Below are positions 34,108-40,761 of a stretch of 64,000 nt of DNA, piece by piece. Under the pieces are notes generated by a model, which saw nothing but the letters and a program-made list of their open reading frames with translations, had not been told where the DNA came from and did not search any database. Origin of the DNA: an uncultured Alphaproteobacteria bacterium. Its GTDB lineage: Bacteria > Pseudomonadota > Alphaproteobacteria > RF32 > CAG-239. The position numbers and the translations under genes are program-made. Location of the stretch: the NCBI GenBank assembly GCA_934248075.1, contig CAKQKH010000005.1:1-64000 (forward strand), read 5' to 3'. Each line of letters starts with the position of its first letter. Within the stretch, counting starts at the first letter, position 1.

Positions 34108-34452
34108 ATGAAATTTCTGAAAAACAATTTTTGGACATTGAGCTTGGTAGCTGTCTTTATGCTGCTTGGCTTTAGCGGAGACGTAATGGCCCAATCAACG
34201 GTTATGGATACTGCTAAAACCAAAGGTATTAACGTTTTTACAGCTGTTAAGACCATTATCTTTATTGTTGGTGGTTTTGGTTTGGTTGGTATCGCTTTTG
34301 CCGCCATCTTTGGTAAAGTTAACTGGAAGTGGTTTGCTAGTCTGGCTACCGGTTTGGCTATCTTGGCCGCTGCCGGATCTATTGTTAACTACGCTACCGG
34401 CGACACCACTACCAATGCCTTTGGTGATAGCTTTACGAGCGCCGCTCAGTAA
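34108..34452 (+). CDS. VirB2/TrbC-like T4SS pilin
   Basis: A 114-residue protein with a cleavable signal (about residues 1-29, VMAQ) and two hydrophobic helices, roughly 42-65 and 72-92, joined by a short basic FGKVNWKW turn. This is the VirB2/TrbC pilin layout: signal, TM, short loop, TM. The same two-helix unit occurs in the next two genes. GAAGGAG precedes the start. It is followed by a strong stem-loop region, which suits a highly expressed pilin. Confidence 0.8.
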   Translation: MKFLKNNFWTLSLVAVFMLLGFSGDVMAQSTVMDTAKTKGINVFTAVKTIIFIVGGFGLVGIAFAAIFGKVNWKWFASLATGLAILAAAGSIVNYATGDTTTNAFGDSFTSAAQ

Positions 34453-34456
34453 AAGA

Positions 34457-34509
34457 GTTCTCCTTCAGTTAGGTTTCGGGCTGCTGCGGCGGCCCGAGCC
34501 GAGGAGAAC
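34457..34509 (+). promoter_or_regulatory. Stem-loop behind the VirB2-like pilin gene
   Basis: GTTCTCCT (34457-34464) and AGGAGAAC (34502-34509) form the outer stem, TCGGGC (34476-34481) and GCCCGA (34492-34497) the inner one. No T run follows directly. It may protect the pilin message from 3' decay or act in partial termination, as intercistronic hairpins behind abundant subunits often do. Confidence 0.5.
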
Positions 34510-34521
34510 AAAGGGTGTAAT

Positions 34522-34569
34522 AAGGGGGTCGGTAGCTGTCTGCGCAGTGTAGCCTTTCCCCTTTCTTTT
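34522..34569 (+). terminator. Possible weak or attenuating terminator
   Basis: AAGGGG (34522-34527) and CCCCTT (34558-34563) can pair around a loop of about 30 nt, followed by TCTTTTA. It is weaker than the other terminators in the window, so partial read-through into the next gene is plausible. Confidence 0.35.
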
Positions 34570-34650
34570 ATAAGGTTAGTGCGAGTTGTCTTTTAACATT
34601 GGTCTTTGCGGGTCGATATTTAAGGATAAGCCATTTTAACGGAGGGTGCG

Positions 34651-35211
34651 ATGATAAACTTTAAGAAAATATGCAAGCTGACGCTGGTTGCGGCGTTGTT
34701 CTGCATTCTCCAAGTAAATTTGGGGCAAGCGCTGGAGAGGTGTGGGGATATAATCTGCCAAGCAGGACAGTTTTGTCAAAATGGCACATGTGTTTCAAAT
34801 AGTTTAAGAGGAGCATCATTTGTGGCGGATGGCATGGCCGGAAAAAAAGATTGTGATGACGGCTATCAAAAAATTAACGGAAAATGCGAAAAAATTACAC
34901 AAGACACCAATATGCAGCAATCTAATGCGGCGGTTACCGGTTGCTCGTCGGATTATGGCTTGTTTTCTGGACTAATCACCACCGGACGCAAAATTTTTAA
35001 GAATTTGCGTGATTTGATTTATGTCGTTGCCGGTTTTGGTATTATTGGAGTTGCGGTTGGCGGTTTCTTCGGCAATCTCAACTGGAAATGGCTGGGAGCG
35101 ATTGTTATTGCTCTGGTGGTTATCGCCTCAACCGGTGAGATAATCAATATGATTACCGGCTGTGAGAACTTTACCAAAGCGATGATCACTGATACGCTGA
35201 TACATCAATGA
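34651..35211 (+). CDS. VirB2-module protein with cysteine-rich N-terminal segment
   Basis: The 186-residue product has a signal peptide (about 1-28), a cysteine-rich stretch (LERCGDIICQAGQFCQNGTC, four cysteines in 20 residues), a loop, and at about 119-172 the same two-helix module as the preceding pilin (GFGIIGVAVGGFF, NLNWKWLG, then a second helix). ACGGAGGG precedes the ATG. It looks like a pilin variant carrying an extracellular Cys-rich head, perhaps a tip or minor subunit; that role is inferred. A 15-bp repeat straddles its stop codon. Confidence 0.7.
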   Translation: MINFKKICKLTLVAALFCILQVNLGQALERCGDIICQAGQFCQNGTCVSNSLRGASFVADGMAGKKDCDDGYQKINGKCEKITQDTNMQQSNAAVTGCSSDYGLFSGLITTGRKIFKNLRDLIYVVAGFGIIGVAVGGFFGNLNWKWLGAIVIALVVIASTGEIINMITGCENFTKAMITDTLIHQ

Positions 35212-35224
35212 TCACTGATACGCT
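35184..35224 (+). repeat. Short direct repeat across the stop codon
   Basis: GATCACTGATACGCT occurs at 35184-35198 and again at 35210-35224, offset 26 bp. The first copy is inside the coding region and the second spans the stop. Confidence 0.85.
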
Positions 35225-35285
35225 AAAATAAAAATTATTATGCTGAACTTGTTTCAGCAACCCAAAAGCAAAATAGGAGGGTGCC

Positions 35286-38200
35286 ATGTTAAATCTCAAA
35301 AAAATAAGCCAAGCAATGCTGATTGCAGTATTTGCCTGCACTTTCTCATTTTGTGTTAATGCCGCAGATGAGCGTATGGCGCCGCTAGAAAAGATTACTT
35401 TTGGTACTCAGCCAGGGCTGGCAACCAAAAGTAATAAACAGACTGTTGATGATAACTATAAGAATGCCAAGAACAGCAAAAAGGCCGGAAAGGCGAATGC
35501 AGCGGCAGATTCCGCTGCGCTGAATGCACTAGGAACATATGCATCGTCTTCTGCTGAAATGAGCTATGCATCTGGAGAGGCAAAGAGTGCGGCCGAAGCC
35601 AAAGAAAAGGCATCTAAAGCTTATGATGATTATACCAAATCAGATGATTATAAAAAAGCAAAAGAAGAACACAGCAGACTTGCCAGTGAACACTTTTTTA
35701 ACATTGAAAAAGCAAAGTCAGATCTTAATAAGCACGTCAACGAGGTTACCAATACAGAAACTGCAAAAGTAAATAAGGCTAAAGCTGACTATAATAACTG
35801 TTTGGAACGTGGTGGAAAATGCTCAGATTTGCTGCTGAATATTCAAACTGCAGAGAAAGCACGAGATGCAGCTATCCAAAAAGCTCAAGAAGATCCTACG
35901 CTTACACAAGCAATAAGCGATGCATATAAAGGCACAGATGAATTTAACGCGGCCAGTAAAAAAATGGGAGAGATGGAGAAAGAAGCAGCTCAGCTGAAAC
36001 GCGACCTAAGAACTGCTGAAAAGAATGAAAATGACGCCAATGCTCAGAAAAAAGCCGCTCAGGAAGCCGGTGTTAACGCTGCTATGGCTTCTATAAACGC
36101 GCAGGATCAAAAAATTGCTCAGGCCAAACAAGATAAGGCAAAGGCTGAAAGAGAGAGAGATAAAGCCGCCGCTGATGTTGAGAAAAAATGCGGTAAAGAT
36201 CCCAATAGTCGAGCATGCAAAAAAGCCAAAGAAAAAATGGATGAAGCTTCGGCTCAAGTTGCGCTGGCAAATAAAAATATAAACGATGCTAATGATTCTA
36301 AGACCGCCGCGCGACAGAATATTGCTGATTTAACCGCTGAAGATCGGCAAAAAGCTGAAGAAGCACGAATAGCCGCTGAAGAAGATGCTGCTATTGCTGC
36401 AGCAGATGCAGAAGCAGCACAGCAAATTGAAGCAGAAAGAAAGAGGCAGGAATATGAAGCGGCTGCAGCAAAAGAAAAACAAGATAGAATTGATGCCAAT
36501 AAAACTGTTAAAAATGCGAATAAAGCCTATGATGAAGCTTTAAAAGGATATAAAACCGCAGCAGATGATTTAGCTAAACTTCAAGCTAAATGTCAAAAAG
36601 AGCCCAGTGATGAATGCAAGAAGCAGCTGGAAAATGCTCAAAAAGCCTTAAATGAAGCCAAAACGACTGCCGACCAGGCATACAGAGATAAAGATGCTGC
36701 CAATAAAAAATTAAAAGATTTGGGACCGGATCCGGAATCTTTGGAGGCAAAAAAGGCAAATGTAGCTACAGCTTCAAAAAATCATAGCGATGCAGAAAAA
36801 AAATTAGCTAATTTACAAGATCAATATGCTCAAGCTAAAGCGGCTTGTGAGTATTCTAAAAAATTAACTTCAAAACAAGGCCAGGCAGAAGCTGAAAAAT
36901 ACTGTGCTGAAGCAGATAGTTTAGCTGCAGAGATTGAAAAAGCTGAGGCACAGATGCTGTATTGGCAGGGGGAAGAAGAACAAGCAAGAGCTGCGCTTTC
37001 TGCTGCTGGAGATCATTCTAATCAAGAATATATGGCCTTTGAGGGAGATAACCGCGGGGTTAATTATGACAATGCCAAAGATGTGCTTCAAACCATCACC
37101 CGCCGAGCGGCTTATATTCTGGTTGGACTAAAACCGATTGTCTATACCTTTGCCGGATTTGGTTTGATTGCGTTTGCCTACATGGCAATCTTTAACAAGA
37201 TCAGCTGGAAATGGTTTGGTAATATCGCAATTGGTTTGTTCTTGGTTGCCAATATGGGGCGTCTGATTGAATACGCCGTATTTCCCACTGACGATGACGG
37301 CAAAATCAATGATGGCAAGTTAGATTCTTTTGGCGACTATTTGCAAAATGCCTTGAAGGATACCGAATATATGTGGGTTGATCCGATAACCCCATATACT
37401 CCGCCGACAATTTTGGAAAAACAGGGCGCGGACAAGCCTGATGAGACAGTAGAGGCGAAAGAAGAAAAGCCGGACAATCCACTCCGCAAATTCTGTGGCA
37501 AAACCGACGGCGCTACCGGTTGGGGTAATTTCAGCAACTGTGTGAAAGATGTGGTTTCTGCCGGCAAAAAGGCTGTCGCCGCCGCGCAAAAGGTTCAAAA
37601 TACGGTTAATACTGTCACCAACGCGGTCAACGGCAGTATGGACGCGGTTACCAATATCGTCGGAGCCGCCAAAAGTATAGGCAAAGGCAATCTGGAAGAC
37701 AGTGTCAGAGCTTTGGGACGTATTGGCCAAAATGTCAACAGTATTGTTGGTATAACCGGTGGAGCTGTGGGGCAGATTATGAACAATGCCACCGGTATCC
37801 GCAATGATATGCAGGATGTTACTAAGAGTACCGATGAACAGCGCGAGCTGCAGGCGCGTCGCGACCGCGGTGAGGCCACTAATAAATTTAACGCCAAATA
37901 TATGGGACAAGTCTTGGATGAAAATGGTGAAGTCGAACGTCTGTTTGGCGGTGTGGATAAAGACGGCAAAGCTATCGCCGGTGATATTGCCAGCAACCGC
38001 GGGTACGGAATTATGCGCGATCATAACGGCAATATAATTACAAAAAAGAATGATAAAGGTGACGATGAGGCTGTTTATGGCTTCAAAACGCCCAATCAGC
38101 CAGGCTTTATGGACGGAATCCAAAATGTGGTCAAGACCTCAAACGACATTAATAATCAATACCAAAATGCTGTAAATGTTACCAGTGATGCCATTGGGGT

Positions 38201-40250
38201 GATCGGCAATGCCGGAATTGGGGCTATGCGTGGGCTTAATGGCCAAAAGTACAAAGGCAGTCAGACCATCAATGACCAATATACGAAAAAACAGCAGGAA
38301 AAACAGCAGGAAAAACAGCAGGAAAAACAGCAGAAAAAACAGCAGGAAAAACAGGCTCAGCAATCCGCCGTTAAAAATTTAGTCGCCAGTATTGCCGATA
38401 CCGGTATGACGGTTACCGATGTAACCAAACAGGCGGCGCAAGATGCGGTTGATTATAATAAGCTGAAGTCAGAAGCGCTATCCGCCGCCAGCACGGCCAA
38501 GTCTTTGAACAATGCCGCCATTGTTGCGCAGAAAAATGCAGAAGCGGCGGCGGCTAAATGCGCGGCCACTCAGATGAAGAGCGACTGTATGAGAGCTGCG
38601 CAGGCTAAAGCTGAATCTGAAAAAGCTGCTCGTAAGGCTCAAAATGCGCAGGAAATTGCCGCTGAGGTGAGCGCTAAAGCCTCCGCGGCTGAAAAAGCTG
38701 CTCATGAGAGCGCTGTTTCCGCAACAGCTGAGGCTCGCGATAGCGCGGAAACCGCGATGAAAGACAAGCAAAAAGATCTTGATGCCGCTAAACAAGCGCT
38801 TAAAGCCGCTCAGGATAAAGGAGACGCCGATGCTATTAAGGCTGCCAAACAAGTTCTGAATCAGCGACAGGACGCATATGACAAAGCTGAAAGCGCTTAT
38901 TTTCAAGCTGCGGTTAAGTATGAGGAGCTGACCGAGGACAAAGAGGAGCGCAGATCAATTGAGCAGGCATTAAGCAAAGACTATAAAAATATGGATTCGG
39001 TTCAGAGTGCCAAAAAAGCCGAAAACGAGTATAAGCAGGCTAAGAATAACGCTGTCACGGCGGAAAATGATGCTAAACGGTTGAGCGATGTTGCTAAAGA
39101 CGCTCAGAAAAAGGCTGATGCCGCCGCGTCTAAATGCATGATTACCAAAATGGCCAGTGATTGCAATGCCGCCAGTTTGAGCAAGCTTGAGGCCGATCAG
39201 GCGGCTCGCAAAGCGCAAGAGGCCAAAGAAACCGCGATTGAGGCGGCTGCCAAAGCTTCTGAAACTGAAAAAGCCGCTCATGAGAGCGCGGTTTCTGCTG
39301 CCGCTGAGGTTAGCGCAAAGGCCAAAAAAGATATGGACAATGCCTCGCAAAAAGTTGATGCCGCCAAAGAGGCTTTGTCAGAGGCGCAAAAGAGCGGCGA
39401 CGCCGATGCAATCAAAAAAGCTAAGGAGTTTTTGAGTACTCAGCAAGACGCGTACGTTTCGGTCGCTAAGGCTTATTATAAGGCTTCGGAAGCGCATGCA
39501 ACTTTGGTTGAAGATGTTGACTCCCGTAAGACAGCTGATAATGCGTATGCGGAAGTTGCTCGTCAAGCTCTTGCCCAGCAGGAGACCGAAGACGCTCGCC
39601 GTAACTACATGGAAAACAACACGCCGGATAAGATTGCCCAAGCCGCTAAAGAGCAGTTGAACAAGGCGCAAAATGAGGCTGCCAAAGCCGCCGCATATGC
39701 CAAAGAGCGTGAACAGGTTGCCAAAAAGGCCGCTGATCTGGCTAAAAATGCGGCTGAAAAAGCCAAAGATAGTGGCAATCCGGCTGATTTGGCCAAAGCA
39801 GAAGAGTTGCAAAAACGCGCGGACTTAGCCAAGGCTGAGGCGGATAGCGCCAATGTTGCCGCGGCTGAAGCCCAAAAACCGATAGCCGACTTGCAGCAAA
39901 AATCTAAAGATGCTCAGGTCAAGAAACTTGAGGTCGATCAGAAAAAGCACAAACAGGCAATTGAAACAGCTGAAACCGAGATGAAAAATGCTCGTTCAAA
40001 AATTGCTGATGCGCAAGCCAAAGCCAAAACTCTGCTTGATCAGGTTGAAAAATTGGCGCAAGCAGCCGAAAAAGATCCGAATAACGATGACGCGGTAATG
40101 GCGGCTAGTCAAGCCTATAAGGTCTATCAGTCTGTCCAGCAGGATATTAACAAACTGCAGAAAGAGCTGGATGAAACCATCAGACAGAAATCTGCCGCCG
40201 AGAACTCCTACTTTAGCACGGTTTCTCAGCTGGAAAATCTGACCAAGTAA
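35286..40250 (+). CDS. Giant coiled-coil protein with embedded VirB2-like module (1,654 residues)
   Basis: The protein has a signal peptide (about 1-26), then about 560 residues of Ala/Lys/Glu-rich coiled coil with periodic cysteines, then a VirB2-like unit at about 600-663 with two helices and NKISWKWFGN between them, then about 200 residues of Gly/Asn-richer linker, a K-Q-Q-E run at about 1001-1023 and a second coiled-coil half with a tandem 192-residue duplication. It ends after a short terminator-bearing region. Size, lack of enzymatic motifs and the pilin-like insert point to a structural T4SS component or surface filament. No homologue is recognised. The GGAGGG ribosome-binding site is strong. 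Confidence 0.72.
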   Translation: MLNLKKISQAMLIAVFACTFSFCVNAADERMAPLEKITFGTQPGLATKSNKQTVDDNYKNAKNSKKAGKANAAADSAALNALGTYASSSAEMSYASGEAKSAAEAKEKASKAYDDYTKSDDYKKAKEEHSRLASEHFFNIEKAKSDLNKHVNEVTNTETAKVNKAKADYNNCLERGGKCSDLLLNIQTAEKARDAAIQKAQEDPTLTQAISDAYKGTDEFNAASKKMGEMEKEAAQLKRDLRTAEKNENDANAQKKAAQEAGVNAAMASINAQDQKIAQAKQDKAKAERERDKAAADVEKKCGKDPNSRACKKAKEKMDEASAQVALANKNINDANDSKTAARQNIADLTAEDRQKAEEARIAAEEDAAIAAADAEAAQQIEAERKRQEYEAAAAKEKQDRIDANKTVKNANKAYDEALKGYKTAADDLAKLQAKCQKEPSDECKKQLENAQKALNEAKTTADQAYRDKDAANKKLKDLGPDPESLEAKKANVATASKNHSDAEKKLANLQDQYAQAKAACEYSKKLTSKQGQAEAEKYCAEADSLAAEIEKAEAQMLYWQGEEEQARAALSAAGDHSNQEYMAFEGDNRGVNYDNAKDVLQTITRRAAYILVGLKPIVYTFAGFGLIAFAYMAIFNKISWKWFGNIAIGLFLVANMGRLIEYAVFPTDDDGKINDGKLDSFGDYLQNALKDTEYMWVDPITPYTPPTILEKQGADKPDETVEAKEEKPDNPLRKFCGKTDGATGWGNFSNCVKDVVSAGKKAVAAAQKVQNTVNTVTNAVNGSMDAVTNIVGAAKSIGKGNLEDSVRALGRIGQNVNSIVGITGGAVGQIMNNATGIRNDMQDVTKSTDEQRELQARRDRGEATNKFNAKYMGQVLDENGEVERLFGGVDKDGKAIAGDIASNRGYGIMRDHNGNIITKKNDKGDDEAVYGFKTPNQPGFMDGIQNVVKTSNDINNQYQNAVNVTSDAIGVIGNAGIGAMRGLNGQKYKGSQTINDQYTKKQQEKQQEKQQEKQQKKQQEKQAQQSAVKNLVASIADTGMTVTDVTKQAAQDAVDYNKLKSEALSAASTAKSLNNAAIVAQKNAEAAAAKCAATQMKSDCMRAAQAKAESEKAARKAQNAQEIAAEVSAKASAAEKAAHESAVSATAEARDSAETAMKDKQKDLDAAKQALKAAQDKGDADAIKAAKQVLNQRQDAYDKAESAYFQAAVKYEELTEDKEERRSIEQALSKDYKNMDSVQSAKKAENEYKQAKNNAVTAENDAKRLSDVAKDAQKKADAAASKCMITKMASDCNAASLSKLEADQAARKAQEAKETAIEAAAKASETEKAAHESAVSAAAEVSAKAKKDMDNASQKVDAAKEALSEAQKSGDADAIKKAKEFLSTQQDAYVSVAKAYYKASEAHATLVEDVDSRKTADNAYAEVARQALAQQETEDARRNYMENNTPDKIAQAAKEQLNKAQNEAAKAAAYAKEREQVAKKAADLAKNAAEKAKDSGNPADLAKAEELQKRADLAKAEADSANVAAAEAQKPIADLQQKSKDAQVKKLEVDQKKHKQAIETAETEMKNARSKIADAQAKAKTLLDQVEKLAQAAEKDPNNDDAVMAASQAYKVYQSVQQDINKLQKELDETIRQKSAAENSYFSTVSQLENLTK
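38287..38355 (+). repeat. 12-bp minisatellite encoding KQQE repeats
   Basis: About five and a half copies of a 12-bp unit AAACAGCAGGAA, one with a substitution giving KQQK. It lies in frame in the giant coiled-coil gene, so copy-number change would alter length without a frameshift. Confidence 0.92.
38475..39625 (+). repeat. Tandem 576-bp (192-residue) duplication inside the giant gene
   Basis: Matching landmarks are offset by about 576 bp: a Lys-Cys pair followed by DC about nine residues on (near 38553 and 39129) and the AAHESAVS segment (near 38696 and 39273). The copies are diverged but clearly the same unit. Outer limits are approximate. Confidence 0.8.
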
Positions 40251-40267
40251 AGTTGCAAGCCGCAAAG

Positions 40268-40303
40268 CAGCCCTCTTGCCTCAAGCAGGAGGGCTGTTTG
40301 TTT
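40268..40303 (+). terminator. Rho-independent terminator after the giant coiled-coil gene
   Basis: CAGCCCTCTTGC (40268-40279) pairs with GCAGGAGGGCTG (40285-40296) over 12 bp with one wobble, followed by TTTGTTTG. It sits 18 bases past the stop and separates the pilin-module genes from the virB3-like gene. Confidence 0.9.
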
Positions 40304-40470
40304 GAGAATTAACAGATTATTCATAAAAATCAGCTACAATCAGCAAGATAAGGATTCTGCTTTCAAAAAGAGTGTGTGTAATTAAATCAAGGGATAACCT
40401 ATTGATGTTTGTTGCATAAATTTTTTTGAGGGCTATCATAAAATCGGATGATATTGCAAGGATTGAAACA

Positions 40471-40761
40471 ATGCGCGAAATTATACTTAAAGCCGTAGCC
40501 AATCCGCCCAAAATTTTGTGGGGGCCGTTTTTGCCGACAATGCTCAATATGGGCATTCAGTTCCCGCTGATGTTTATGTTTTTGGGTACGTTTGACATCA
40601 ACCCGCTGGTCTTTATGATCACGCTGGTGATTGGGCATATTGTCTGCATTGCTATGGGCGCCAAAGAGCCGCACATCTCGGCGATGATACAAGCCTATGG
40701 CCAAACCGCCAAAACATCTCACAACCTCTATAAAGTAAAGGGGAACAAATTTGCACCCTGA
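40471..40761 (+). CDS. VirB3-like T4SS inner-membrane protein
   Basis: The frame is open from a TTG at 40426, but the ATG at 40471 is chosen because AAGGA lies before it, giving a 96-residue protein. It has a cytoplasmic N-terminus ending ILWGPFLP, two hydrophobic helices at about 20-39 and 45-64, and a basic C-terminus, the normal VirB3/TrbD arrangement. It overlaps the VirB4 gene by 11 bases and directly precedes it, as in all VirB operons. Confidence 0.82.
   Translation: MREIILKAVANPPKILWGPFLPTMLNMGIQFPLMFMFLGTFDINPLVFMITLVIGHIVCIAMGAKEPHISAMIQAYGQTAKTSHNLYKVKGNKFAP

Noticed and set aside
38287..38355. CRISPR-like array at the 12-bp repeats
   Set aside because: The unit is 12 bp without spacers and lies in frame inside a gene.
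36006..39853. Minus-strand frames of 60-267 residues opposite the giant coiled-coil gene
   Set aside because: They are shadow frames from the biased Ala/Lys/Glu codons of the real gene and have no consistent start signals or domains.
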